From Actinomycetota bacterium (GTDB lineage Bacteria > Actinomycetota > Humimicrobiia > Humimicrobiales > Humimicrobiaceae), in assembly GCA_023475715.1 (NCBI GenBank), contig JAMCVO010000431.1:1-26900 (forward strand): a stretch of 26,900 nt of DNA, read 5' to 3'. Position 1 is the first letter of the stretch. Each line of letters begins with the position of its first letter. The notes under the pieces were generated by a model. The model saw only the letters and a list, made by a program, of their open reading frames with translations, ran no database searches and had not been told where the DNA came from. The translations under genes and the position numbers were made by a program. Shown in pieces: positions 15,916-25,122 of this stretch.

Positions 15916-16893
15916 TTATCTGCAACTCCTTTTATTAACTTGACAAACTGCAATGGCATTTTCTACTATATTTGAAGAAGTCAATTCATATCTTTCTAAT
16001 AAATCTTCGGGCATCCCACATCTGCCAAATAAATCTTTTATTCCCACCATACTCATTCGAACTGGATCGTTGTTGACTAATAAATCTGCTACAGCGCTGC
16101 CCAATCCCCCTATAATACTGTGGTTTTCAACTGTCACAATTGCTTTGGTTTCTTTGGCTGCTTTTAGTATTAATTCCTTATCAATGGGTTTTACGGTATG
16201 GATACTTATAACCCTTGCATTAATCCCTTTTCTTTGTAAAACTGAAGCAGCATCAAGACAAGAAACTGCCATAGTCCCTAACCCTATTAAAGTTATGTCT
16301 TCCCCGTCTTTTAAAACTATCCCCTTGCCAAGCGAAAATTTCTGATCATTTGAAAATATTGATGGAACATCATCCCTCATAATCCTGAAATAACAAGGTC
16401 CTTTATGTAGAGAGATATCTAACAGTAATTTTTCAAGCTGTATAGCATCTGCTGGTTCTACAACTATCATGTTAGGTATGGCCCGCATAATCGCTATATC
16501 GTTCACTGACTGATGGGATGCACCAGTGCTATATGAGCTCAGTCCTGCATAAGCCCCCACTATCTTTACATTCAGGCATGGGTAAGCAACAGCCATATTC
16601 ACCTGGTCATATGCACGTCTGCTTGCAAAAGCTGCAAAAGACACGGCAAAAGGTACAAATCCTAAGGTAGCAAGACCAGCCGCAATACAAATCATATTAG
16701 ATTCAGCAACACCTATCTGGAAAAAACGATCAGGAAATTCCTCCTTAAAATAATGAGCCCGGGTAGGGTGTGCTACATCTGCATCAAGTACAACAATCTT
16801 CTTAATTGACTTGCCTGCTTTGACTAATGCTTTACCAAAAGCATCCCGCATTGAATATTTAATTTTTGATTTACTCTTTAAATGATTATTCAC
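15916..16893 (-). CDS. Transketolase, C-terminal subunit
   Basis: The 325-residue protein equals the middle (pyrimidine-binding) and C-terminal domains of transketolase, about the normal size for split enzymes. Visible features are DADVAHPTRAHYFKEEFPDR near 37, the catalytic Glu64 in QIGVAESNM, ASHQSVNDIA near 125, VEPADAIQLEKL and a C-terminal domain with IDKELILKAAKETKAIVTVE. With the N-terminal subunit it would transfer two-carbon ketol units between sugars. Start is GTG with a GGGG-containing site; the first internal ATG (codon 15) has no ribosome binding site. Catabolic split transketolases also serve unusual ketoses, such as apulose 4-phosphate in apiose use. Confidence 0.93.
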   Translation of the reverse strand: MNNHLKSKSKIKYSMRDAFGKALVKAGKSIKKIVVLDADVAHPTRAHYFKEEFPDRFFQIGVAESNMICIAAGLATLGFVPFAVSFAAFASRRAYDQVNMAVAYPCLNVKIVGAYAGLSSYSTGASHQSVNDIAIMRAIPNMIVVEPADAIQLEKLLLDISLHKGPCYFRIMRDDVPSIFSNDQKFSLGKGIVLKDGEDITLIGLGTMAVSCLDAASVLQRKGINARVISIHTVKPIDKELILKAAKETKAIVTVENHSIIGGLGSAVADLLVNNDPVRMSMVGIKDLFGRCGMPEDLLERYELTSSNIVENAIAVCQVNKRSCR

Positions 16894-16894
16894 T

Positions 16895-17731
16895 TTAAAA
16901 CCCCAGCTCCTTTATTGCTTTTTCCTTCTGTTCATTAGTCAAATCCTTTGAATGCCACTCGATTTTATTTTCAATAAATGAAACTCCCTTTCCCTTAGTC
17001 GTATGAGCTATTATTATCGAAGGTTTATCCTTAACTTTCTCCACTCTGTCCAGAGCAGCAATAATCTCCGTTATATTATGCCCATCTATCTCTTCTACAT
17101 TCCAGTTAAAAGCTTCCCATTTAGCTCGTACTGGTCTAATTTTTAATATATCATCAACAAAGCCGTTTACCTGCAGTCTGTTATAATCTAATATCGCAGT
17201 GATCTCATTTAAACGGTAATGCCCTGCAGCCATGGCAGCTTCCCATACTTGCCCTTCCTGTATTTCACCATCACCCAAAATAACGTAAATGTGAAAATCT
17301 TTTTTCATGAGTTTTCGCCCAAAAGCCATACCAATTCCTACTGAAAGTCCCATACCTAAAGAACCACTCGACATATCAATCCCAGGAATCTTTCGCATAT
17401 CAGGATGCTCTTGAAGTATGCCATCTATGCAAATTCTAAATGAATCAAATAATCTCTTTCTTGGAAAATATCCCTTTGTTGCTAAGATTGCGTATAAGGC
17501 TGCAGCAGCATGACCTTTAGATAAGATTACTCTGTCTCTATCATCCCAACTCGGTTTTTTCGGGTCAATATGAAGAACATGAAAATAAAGTACAGTCAGT
17601 ATATCTACAATAGATAAAGTACCACCAACATGCCCACCTTGACCATACCACATCATTTCAACAATATCCTTACGTATGAGTCTAGCTTTTTCTTCTAAAT
17701 CTCGTTGCAATTTAACTTCCTCCATGCCCAA
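16895..17731 (-). CDS. Transketolase, N-terminal subunit
   Basis: The 278-residue protein is the thiamine diphosphate-binding half of a split transketolase: GGHVGGTLS (32-40), SKGHAAAALYA (71-81), GSLGMGLSVGIG (123-134), and the Mg/TPP motif GDGEIQEG (153-160) with Asn184 in LDYNRLQ. One base separates it from the C subunit gene. The start is uncertain: a TTG at 17731 has GGAGG nine bases upstream, while a TTG seven codons on also has GGAGG eight bases upstream; the ATG at codon 3 is poorly spaced. Both candidate products retain all motifs. Confidence 0.93.
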   Translation of the reverse strand: MGMEEVKLQRDLEEKARLIRKDIVEMMWYGQGGHVGGTLSIVDILTVLYFHVLHIDPKKPSWDDRDRVILSKGHAAAALYAILATKGYFPRKRLFDSFRICIDGILQEHPDMRKIPGIDMSSGSLGMGLSVGIGMAFGRKLMKKDFHIYVILGDGEIQEGQVWEAAMAAGHYRLNEITAILDYNRLQVNGFVDDILKIRPVRAKWEAFNWNVEEIDGHNITEIIAALDRVEKVKDKPSIIIAHTTKGKGVSFIENKIEWHSKDLTNEQKEKAIKELGF

Positions 17732-17778
17732 ACTTTCTAACCTCCACTAAAATTAAACAGACTTTTTTATTTCCTTTT

Positions 17779-19209
17779 TCAAATTGAATTTTGAATATAG
17801 TTCTTATACGGTACTTGTTCTACAGGCTTAATACCTAGCCATGCTCCAATCTCCAACAAATCGTCAAGATGTTTTCCTGCAATTATCGGGTAGTGATGAG
17901 GTAATCGCTGCACCATTATAGTATTAATCAGGTCGCGTACCGAGATTTCTTTACCCAGCATCTCTATCTTTCCTAACCAACCCCGACTTCCAACAAACCC
18001 ATCTTTATTAGTTTTTAGAAATTCTCCAGTCAAAATAAGCATCTCATTAAAATCTCTTACAATCCGGAGAATAGATATTTCCTGTTGGCGAAAAATCTGT
18101 TCTCCTACCACACCAAGATGTCGCACCGTTTGATCAGGACACTTAATTTTGGTAATTGGGTGAGGACATAATCGCATGCCTTTATCATCTGCAAAACTTG
18201 ATGGAGCAGGACCACAATGCCACATTAAGACAGTCTGATCCGCTTCATCAAAACCAGATAAATCCATAAGCATGCTATTTCCAGAACCTAAGTAATTGAG
18301 TAATAGCATTGCAATAGCCCCAGAAATATCACCTTCGCAGGCAGCCACAATATTATTTTGGTTTAGGTAGCTAAGAACTGAGCATACCGCAATATTATAT
18401 TCATCCCAAAATTTAGGCCAGCAACTTACTGCTAAAGCCTGATACCCATTTTCGTGAGCCATCCTCTCCAGCGCAATATAAACCCGAGCAGCTTTCTCCA
18501 GCTCGATATTTTCCACACAACATGCCACAGCATCAGATTTCATTCCATCCATTACCTTGGATACTTCATCTTTAGAAGCACTCTTGGCTCTATCTAATAC
18601 TTCCGAGATCTCATGCAACCTGAAAACATCTGTACCAAAACGTTTCTTAATTATTCTTTCATCAAAATAAAAGTCATTAAACCCAGGCGCAATTCCCCCT
18701 ACTAGGGCCACTTTTGCACTGGCAATATTTTTGATAACCTGCAAAGCCTTAATAGTTACTTCTATCCTTGATACAAACAACTCGTCACAAGCATGACCAT
18801 AAAACCATTTGAAGAGAATATTATTCAGCATAAGATATTCCCCTATAATACTTCCATACATATTCATCCCGCAAAAGGAATTGAGCAGCAAATTACCGCT
18901 TTTATTTGGCTCTGGTACAGCCCATAAACCTATGCGACCTTTTACTCTACTGAGAATAGGAATAATTTCGCCTGCAGAAAAACTTGCATTTAATATAAGA
19001 GCGAAGTCCACATTATTGCTATTTAATTCCCTGCAAGCTTTCTCGGCATCTTCATTTGTTACTACACCTTCTGTGATTGGAAAAAAGTTAAATTCTTTTT
19101 CATCTGCAAGTTTGGCTAACTCTTTTATCGCCCGATTGATCTCCCCTTGCTTATCACCATCGAAATTAAGCTGGTAGGTACCAACTAATCCTATATTTAA
19201 TTTTTCCAT
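17779..19209 (-). CDS. L-fucose/L-arabinose isomerase-like protein
   Basis: The 476-residue product resembles the FucI/AraA aldose-ketose isomerase family, which uses Mn and is cytoplasmic. N-terminal segments NIGLVGTYQLNFDG and VDFALILNASFSAGEI are Rossmann-like. Candidate metal ligands occur in order: the Glu in ACEGDISGA, an Asp in MDLSGFDEADQ followed by LMWHCGPAP, and a His in QRLPHHYPIIAGKH. I place the start at the ATG at 19209 because it has GGAGG eight bases upstream, while an ATG five codons earlier overlaps that site. It precedes the transketolase genes by 47 bases. It would turn the released aldose into a ketose. The exact sugar is unknown. Confidence 0.85.
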   Translation of the reverse strand: MEKLNIGLVGTYQLNFDGDKQGEINRAIKELAKLADEKEFNFFPITEGVVTNEDAEKACRELNSNNVDFALILNASFSAGEIIPILSRVKGRIGLWAVPEPNKSGNLLLNSFCGMNMYGSIIGEYLMLNNILFKWFYGHACDELFVSRIEVTIKALQVIKNIASAKVALVGGIAPGFNDFYFDERIIKKRFGTDVFRLHEISEVLDRAKSASKDEVSKVMDGMKSDAVACCVENIELEKAARVYIALERMAHENGYQALAVSCWPKFWDEYNIAVCSVLSYLNQNNIVAACEGDISGAIAMLLLNYLGSGNSMLMDLSGFDEADQTVLMWHCGPAPSSFADDKGMRLCPHPITKIKCPDQTVRHLGVVGEQIFRQQEISILRIVRDFNEMLILTGEFLKTNKDGFVGSRGWLGKIEMLGKEISVRDLINTIMVQRLPHHYPIIAGKHLDDLLEIGAWLGIKPVEQVPYKNYIQNSI

Positions 19210-19318
19210 TTCATTTTCCTCCATCCAACAACCTGGCTAAATAACTCTGACTTAACAGTAGGTTACTTGAACTCCAGAATAATAAAAAAGATATCTTGTT
19301 AAAAAGTTTAAAATGTTT

Positions 19319-21880
19319 TTATTTTATATCGTTGCCCGAATTTGGATAGTAACTCCTGCCCAACCAAACCCAAGAGTGAATAGGAGCTTCTCTGTCTTTT
19401 ATAAAAGATGTCCACTCCGGTGCAGAGGGCATATCCTGGTTGGCAAATTCTTGAATAATTTCGATCTTTGCATTCTCTGGCATTGAACCCCAAGGTATCA
19501 TAACCCCACGTTCAGATGAGGAGAAAGGTTTACCATTGATTAAACATCCTGCTTTTTGATTTTCCCTGCATTTCATAACCGATACTGAAATTACATGATT
19601 TCTAATATGAAGATTGCGGATACTTGCATTACTCCATTGCTCAGGTAAAGACGGCATTACTTGAACGCCCATTTCTGTTGGTTCTATTCCAAGTAAAACC
19701 TGAACCACCATCGCACCTGCTAATGTTGACCAGATATAATCACAAAGTCCAATTCCAAACCCCTTTATTGAGTGATAATACTCCCGAAAGTGAGCTGTCT
19801 TCTCTAAAGACTCAAACTCCATGTTTATAGTTTTATAAGCCAGCTGGGCAGCTTTATTATAATATCCATAGCGCTTCAATCCTAAAATGACAAGCCAATT
19901 AAACCATGTCCACATTGGCCCAAACCAATGAAACCCTGGGTCAAACTCAACTGAACTCTTTGAAAGAGTAGGTACACCATAGTCTGTCTTAAATTCATCA
20001 GGATCTTCATAGTAATCTATCAGATATTTTGCCCTTTCAAGGGGAACAGCCCCGCACCATAAGGGCATGAGTGTTGAAATATCCCGTACTCTTACTTTTT
20101 TCCCGTCTCCCTCACTTATGCCATAATAACACTTGTCATCCTCATCCCACATGTATTTATTCATCAGTTGGATACGTAGCTTATACTTCTCTTCATATAT
20201 TCTTGCTTGATCATAATCACCAAGCTCCATAGCCATCTTTGTTAAATGTTCTTCTTCCATGGCAAGATAACAATTAAGATCTAATGCCTCCTGCCAATCA
20301 ACAGGAACTTCTCTCCAGGTTGGTATCCACGGTTCGGATGTATCACGAACACCTTCTATAACTCCCAGCCAGTAGCAGAGCCCTTCTCCTGTTCTATCCC
20401 TATTCTTCATCCACCAATCAAGATTTCTTTTTCCTGCTTCATAAGCTTCACGAAGAAATTTCTTATCTCCGCTCCATAAGTATGCATGCCATGATTGCCA
20501 ACATATTTCAGGTGAAATAGTCTCATTTTTAACTCCAAAACTTGGTGGTAAGTTTAATTTATACTCACCATTTTGATTCACACAAAAAGGAATTCTACCG
20601 TCCTGAGCTTGATAATCAAAAATGTTTTTTAGATGCATGATGGCCAGGTTGGGATTTGTGATGACTGTACCAAATACAGTTCTTTCTACGCTACATGCTG
20701 TCCCTTCTGACCACCAGTCTTCAAGGTCGGTACCCTGTGCCCGGCAGAAGTTATAAAATGGATATCTCATTTTCTTGTAAGAGCTATAGCTGTTTGCTCT
20801 AGGTAACTCAAGAGCAGCATATGAATCTGCTATCCAAGTTTTATTTGGAAGATCAAATAATGGATATTTTTTATAGACTAATACGCTCTCTTTTATGCGG
20901 GCAGTATAATCTATATTCATGACTTTTTTTAGATGCTCAATTTCTTTATCAATAGCAGATACTTTATCTTCCACATGGAAAGTCGGAACATTAAACATAG
21001 TCTCATGCTGAACACTTGAAAACTTTCTGAACCCAAGACAAAATAATTCCACTTTAGATTCACCAGGCTCAAGAAATGTTTTAAAGCTCTGTCCTATATA
21101 CCGTATAGTATTACTTTTTTCACTTTGTCCTATACTATCAATACTCTCACAAAAAAACTGTTTACTGCTACTGCTCGAACTTCCAAGCGCACACAATAGA
21201 TATCCTAACAACTTATCATTATTAACAGGACTAATCTCATCATAACAAGCTAAAATAGACTTGTTATTCTTATCATATTCTGACCATACAAGATCCTTTG
21301 TTGTAGTGTGCACTCCTATATACCTTGAAGGATCGCCTGTCATTTGCTGAGGGTGATGGACACCATTTATATTCTCATCCTGCCTGGCATCGCCCTTACC
21401 CATAGTTTGATATATTGTTAAATCTTGCTTCGATTCCCCAGAATTCTTCACTTCAACAATAGCTAGTAAAGTCATACTATCTACAGGAATAAAGGTAATT
21501 ATTCCTTTTAACCAACTAAAAAGCTCGAACTCCTCAACCCATAAATCAATAAGGTGAACCAAGGTATTTGATTTAAAATTAAATGCTGGTTCCTCATTTC
21601 CATTACTAAATCCAAAAAATAATGAGATATCGCTATTAAAATTAATAGCTCCTATCTTCCCCTTCTCTCTCAAATCAAAGCTTTTTTCTTTTTTAAGTAA
21701 GTGCCAAACGAAATCTTGATTGTATTGATTACCGCTACCAAGATCATAACTTTTTAATAAGCAAGAACTTGGTTTATGAGAAGCATGCTCCATAATCTCT
21801 TTAAAATTATCGCATTCATATTGGTCTCCAACCTCACTTATAATTTTCTCTATAATAAATGAAACACTAGGTTTATCCAT
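19319..21880 (-). CDS. Cytoplasmic glycoside hydrolase with (alpha/alpha)6 barrel (GH63/amylo-glucosidase-like)
   Basis: The 853-residue protein has an N-terminal mainly-beta region (about 1-330) and a six-hairpin barrel (about 335-790). The barrel shows the usual aromatic and acidic segments: EDWWSEGTACSVERTVFGTV, NIFDYQAQDGRIPF, CWQSWHAYLWSGDKKFLREA, DWQEALDLNCYLAMEE, FHWFGPMWTWFNWLVILGL and GIGLCDYIWSTLAGAMV. It lacks a signal peptide, so it acts on imported glycosides. The closest types are GH63-like (glucosyl/mannosyl-glycerate hydrolase), trehalase-like or debranching families. I cannot fix the catalytic acid and base by eye. It lies between the permeases and the isomerase in the operon, matching an import-hydrolyse-isomerise order. 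Confidence 0.82.
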   Translation of the reverse strand: MDKPSVSFIIEKIISEVGDQYECDNFKEIMEHASHKPSSCLLKSYDLGSGNQYNQDFVWHLLKKEKSFDLREKGKIGAINFNSDISLFFGFSNGNEEPAFNFKSNTLVHLIDLWVEEFELFSWLKGIITFIPVDSMTLLAIVEVKNSGESKQDLTIYQTMGKGDARQDENINGVHHPQQMTGDPSRYIGVHTTTKDLVWSEYDKNNKSILACYDEISPVNNDKLLGYLLCALGSSSSSSKQFFCESIDSIGQSEKSNTIRYIGQSFKTFLEPGESKVELFCLGFRKFSSVQHETMFNVPTFHVEDKVSAIDKEIEHLKKVMNIDYTARIKESVLVYKKYPLFDLPNKTWIADSYAALELPRANSYSSYKKMRYPFYNFCRAQGTDLEDWWSEGTACSVERTVFGTVITNPNLAIMHLKNIFDYQAQDGRIPFCVNQNGEYKLNLPPSFGVKNETISPEICWQSWHAYLWSGDKKFLREAYEAGKRNLDWWMKNRDRTGEGLCYWLGVIEGVRDTSEPWIPTWREVPVDWQEALDLNCYLAMEEEHLTKMAMELGDYDQARIYEEKYKLRIQLMNKYMWDEDDKCYYGISEGDGKKVRVRDISTLMPLWCGAVPLERAKYLIDYYEDPDEFKTDYGVPTLSKSSVEFDPGFHWFGPMWTWFNWLVILGLKRYGYYNKAAQLAYKTINMEFESLEKTAHFREYYHSIKGFGIGLCDYIWSTLAGAMVVQVLLGIEPTEMGVQVMPSLPEQWSNASIRNLHIRNHVISVSVMKCRENQKAGCLINGKPFSSSERGVMIPWGSMPENAKIEIIQEFANQDMPSAPEWTSFIKDREAPIHSWVWLGRSYYPNSGNDIK

Positions 21881-21938
21881 TTTTATTCTCCATTTTTCAT
21901 ACTTTACAAAAAGGGTGGCTATAAAAAGAGTGCTTATA

Positions 21939-22898
21939 TTACATTTTCAATCCACTCATGACTATACCTTTTATAAAATATTTTTGACCTATCATTAATA
22001 TAAGAAGAGGGGGGATTGTTACAAGAACCGATGCCGCCATCAACATGTTCAAATTTGCTGTTCCTGTCATGCCTGCTATTCCCACTTCTGCCTGAAATTG
22101 AGCCAGTCCAAGGACAAGTGTTTTATGTGACTCGGAACTCAGGTAAATTAAAGGGCTCATGAATTCAGTCCAACCTCGCATAAATCCGAAAATAATAACT
22201 GCAACTAACCCTGGCTTTGTTAAAGGTAGCATGATGCTAAACCATGTACGCAATGGGCCACAGCCATCTATCTTGGCAGCATCCTCAAGCTCTTTAGGGA
22301 TTGTGGTATAGAATTGTTTTAAAAGAAAAATATAAAATGCTGTACCTGTACCGGCACCAAAATAATATGGTACGATAAGAGGATAAAAAGTATCAATCCA
22401 TCCAATTTTGTTAAAAATCACAAACAGCGGAAACAATGTTACTTGGGGAGGGAGCATCATTGTAGCCAAACACAACATAAATACAAAATCTCTTCCCTTC
22501 CATTTAATACGAGAAAACCCATAGGCAACAAGTGAGCTTACAAAAACAATCCCACCAAGTGGAATAATTGTGGTAATGAGAGTATTTAATAAATATGTGG
22601 TGAATGGTCTAAAATTCCATGCTTTAATGAAGTTACTCCACAACATAGGTCGCGGTATCCATTGGGGTGGATAGGCAACAACACTGCTAAGATTTTTTAA
22701 TGCTGTGGAAAACATCCATAAAAAAGGAAATATCATAATAAATGCTCCAACCAACAATATTATAATTGCAACTATATCTCCGACTATTTTTCTGTTTTTC
22801 TTACTGTTCCACAATTTCATTTTATTATTATCATTAATAATATTTTTATTATATTTATTCATTGCGTCCAATAAAACCGGATTATTCTTCATATTCAT
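21939..22898 (-). CDS. Carbohydrate ABC transporter permease, MalG type
   Basis: The 319-residue membrane protein has six predicted helices, the first at about 41-63 after a longer than usual Asn/Lys-rich cytoplasmic tail. The ATPase-contact EAA loop ELEDAAKIDGCGPLRTWFSI and the MalG-like ending KGIVMSGLKM are present. It overlaps the MalF-type gene by 17 bases, so translation is coupled. No ATPase gene is in the window; such systems often share an MsmX-like ATPase encoded elsewhere. Start codon choice is uncertain (ATG at 22898 or codon 3), because the ribosome binding site is poor. Confidence 0.92.
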   Translation of the reverse strand: MNMKNNPVLLDAMNKYNKNIINDNNKMKLWNSKKNRKIVGDIVAIIILLVGAFIMIFPFLWMFSTALKNLSSVVAYPPQWIPRPMLWSNFIKAWNFRPFTTYLLNTLITTIIPLGGIVFVSSLVAYGFSRIKWKGRDFVFMLCLATMMLPPQVTLFPLFVIFNKIGWIDTFYPLIVPYYFGAGTGTAFYIFLLKQFYTTIPKELEDAAKIDGCGPLRTWFSIMLPLTKPGLVAVIIFGFMRGWTEFMSPLIYLSSESHKTLVLGLAQFQAEVGIAGMTGTANLNMLMAASVLVTIPPLLILMIGQKYFIKGIVMSGLKM

Positions 22899-23775
22899 AA
22901 TAAACCCACTTTCGCGAAAGCCTAAATTGTATAATTGTAATAACTATAACCACTACAAACAAAATCCATGCTAATGCTGAGGCATATCCCATTTTAAAAG
23001 ATTTAAAGCCCATTCGATAAAGGTAAAGCATGTAAAACAGAGTTGCGTGGTTTGGACCACCCTCGGTAATCAAAAATGCTGTATCAAAGAGCTGGAATGA
23101 ACCGATAACACCCATAATCATTGTAAAGAATATAGTCGGGCTTAACATAGGAACAGTAATATATCTGAATCTTTGCCATGCATTCACTCCGTCAATGTCA
23201 GCAGCTTCATAAAAAACATCAGGAATCCCCTGCAACCCTGCCAGATAAATAACCATATTACCACCAATTCCCCATAAGCTCATTATTATAAAGGATGGAA
23301 GTGCCCACGAAGTATCATAGAACCACCGTGGTCCAGTAATATGCATATAAACTCGAAGCAGGGTGTTAACAACACCGTAATCCGGAGAAAGCATCCATTT
23401 CCACATTATTGCTGAAGCTATTGATGGAATAACAAGTGGTAGGTAATAAACCGCTCTTAACCATGAGAGGCCCTTAATATTTCTATTCAATAACATAGCC
23501 AACCCTAGTCCCCCAGCCATTGTTAACGGAAGCGAGACGAAAGTATAAATAAGTGTTACCTTTATTGCTTTCCAAAAAAGAGGGTCATCTGTAAATATTT
23601 TTATATAATTTGCAAGACCAATGAAACTGGGTTCCTTAAGCATGCTCCAGTTGGTAAGACTCATAATAAAGGCAAAAATCATAGGACCTACAGTAAAAGC
23701 TATAAATCCAATCACCCAAGGTGAAATAAACATCCAACCTATAATATCTTTTCCCCATATTTTTATCTTTTTCAT
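22882..23775 (-). CDS. Carbohydrate ABC transporter permease, MalF type
   Basis: The 297-residue membrane protein has six helices (first at about 12-35, IIGWMFISPWVIGFIAFTVG) and the EAA loop YEAADIDGVNAWQRFRYITV before the last two. It forms the channel with the MalG-type partner. The region around its ATG holds a 33-bp (11-codon) in-frame tandem duplication; the upstream copy carries ATA where this copy has ATG. An in-frame TGA lies seven codons above that ATA, so no longer form exists. The ribosome binding site (GGA, 11 bases away) is weak, perhaps because of the duplication. Confidence 0.92.
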   Translation of the reverse strand: MKKIKIWGKDIIGWMFISPWVIGFIAFTVGPMIFAFIMSLTNWSMLKEPSFIGLANYIKIFTDDPLFWKAIKVTLIYTFVSLPLTMAGGLGLAMLLNRNIKGLSWLRAVYYLPLVIPSIASAIMWKWMLSPDYGVVNTLLRVYMHITGPRWFYDTSWALPSFIIMSLWGIGGNMVIYLAGLQGIPDVFYEAADIDGVNAWQRFRYITVPMLSPTIFFTMIMGVIGSFQLFDTAFLITEGGPNHATLFYMLYLYRMGFKSFKMGYASALAWILFVVVIVITIIQFRLSRKWVYYEYEE

Positions 23776-23820
23776 ATCAAAATTTTTCCATATTTTTATC
23801 TTATTTATATCAAAAAATTT
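23755..23820 (-). repeat. 33-bp tandem duplication across the MalF-type permease start
   Basis: The strings beginning CCATATTTTTATCTT at 23755 and 23788 repeat with few mismatches over 33 bases each. On the minus strand both encode (M/I)-(K/N)-K-I-K-I-W; only the inner copy has a start codon. The period is a multiple of three, so the frame is preserved. Confidence 0.75.
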
Positions 23821-23857
23821 TTTTCAAAGTTATTTCCCCTTAATATTTGATTAAAGC

Positions 23858-24988
23858 CTATTCTAAAAGTTCTCTTGCAACATTGATTTTTTCTCTCAGA
23901 ATGTCAAGGTCTTCTGGCGAAGATATAAAATCAGAATCTCCCCCAAGATATAAGATATGTTTTGCACCCTTCATTACACTTAGATGTTCCCTAATATCAA
24001 TACAAGCAGGTGGTTTACAAAGAATAACAGCCGTGCCATTAAAAACATCCCTTACACGAATTAACTCTTTAATAGAAAGTAATTGGGTTTCTAATCCTTT
24101 AAAATTTTCTATTTTTAACAAAGATTCTAAATTATGCAAAGGGTTTTCCTTAAAAGTGGCGCAATAATGCAAGAATATGCCTCCGAACACCTTAGATATA
24201 CGCGAAATATAAGGAACACCAAACTCTTCATATGATGACGGCGATAAGTTCACCAAGACATCATCGGCAAGTAAAGCTCCATTTCCTTTGGGGGTCCAGT
24301 GCTGCCATCCTCCGTTCCATTGATTTCCTATAATTTTTGCTTGAATTTCCTGCCACTCAATTATTGCTTCTGTAACCAACGAAAGCAAGTAATGTATCTC
24401 TTTAGGATACTCATAAAGACCTGTGAGAAACTCACTGAAATTTAGTATTTGAGTCGCTATATCCATAGGACTCTGATCATTATTTATTCTGATAGGTATC
24501 TTGCCTTCAGTCTTCTCCTGCCATACTTGCATAGTTTCAAGCACCTGTTTACATAAACCTGATTTACGCAGGTCGGGTTTCTTTAATGAATAGACATCTT
24601 TTGCACTAAATAACATGGGGTGTGCCCATGGATCTTCGCTTGGTTGAAACTTTACCGAACAGCCAAAGGCTGATGATAAAACACAAACACCATACCAAAC
24701 AAATAAAGATGGAACCCAATCATCTAATAGTTTTAGTTCCATTCTATCGTTTATGCACTGCAGCTGCCAATTCAAGTAAAGCTCGGGGTCCATAAACAAG
24801 TCCAATTTTTTTAATTTGGATGGTTTTGAGCCGATACCAAATCGCGGTATTGTTATACCATCTTTATAGTTAACTTCAGTGTATATTGGCACTCGTTCTG
24901 GATTTTTCCCAGTCAATAGATCTCTATATCTCCCTATATTTTCGTTAAATTGACTGTAATCAATGCTATTAAATTTAAAACCCATCAT
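23858..24988 (-). CDS. Uroporphyrinogen decarboxylase-fold protein (methyltransferase-like), copy 2
   Basis: The 376-residue product has the URO-D/MtaA barrel pattern: NENIGRYRDLLTGKNPERVP at the start, WAHPMLFSAKDVYSLKKPDL in the middle, NLSPSSYEEFGVPYISRISK near 247-266, and GLETQLLSIKELIR to the end. Unlike copy 1 it has HYC at 274-276, the His-x-Cys pattern that binds zinc in cobalamin-linked methyltransferases of this fold, with two later cysteines (Cys324, Cys329). No corrinoid protein gene is present. It is the first gene of the 16-kb operon; ATGATG with AAGGAAG just before gives two possible starts one codon apart. The two copies are only distantly alike, so they are not recent duplicates. 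Confidence 0.78.
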   Translation of the reverse strand: MMGFKFNSIDYSQFNENIGRYRDLLTGKNPERVPIYTEVNYKDGITIPRFGIGSKPSKLKKLDLFMDPELYLNWQLQCINDRMELKLLDDWVPSLFVWYGVCVLSSAFGCSVKFQPSEDPWAHPMLFSAKDVYSLKKPDLRKSGLCKQVLETMQVWQEKTEGKIPIRINNDQSPMDIATQILNFSEFLTGLYEYPKEIHYLLSLVTEAIIEWQEIQAKIIGNQWNGGWQHWTPKGNGALLADDVLVNLSPSSYEEFGVPYISRISKVFGGIFLHYCATFKENPLHNLESLLKIENFKGLETQLLSIKELIRVRDVFNGTAVILCKPPACIDIREHLSVMKGAKHILYLGGDSDFISSPEDLDILREKINVARELLE

Positions 24989-25122
24989 TCTTCCTTAATA
25001 TTATTTTTTATTAATTATATAAGATCACATACTTATGTTTTATATTTTTACACAAAAACTGAATTTACTATAATATCAATATATCAATAATAAAATATTG
25101 TAAATTAAACTTTTTTAAAATT

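Noticed and set aside
19280..19300. AAGATATCTT palindrome with flanking A and T runs before the isomerase gene, as a terminator or operator
   Set aside because: The stem is only five base pairs and AT-only apart from one G-C pair on each side, so it gives no real support for either role.
19308..19493. 61-codon minus-strand frame overlapping the end of the glycoside hydrolase
   Set aside because: It lies almost wholly within the hydrolase gene in another frame and has no recognisable features.
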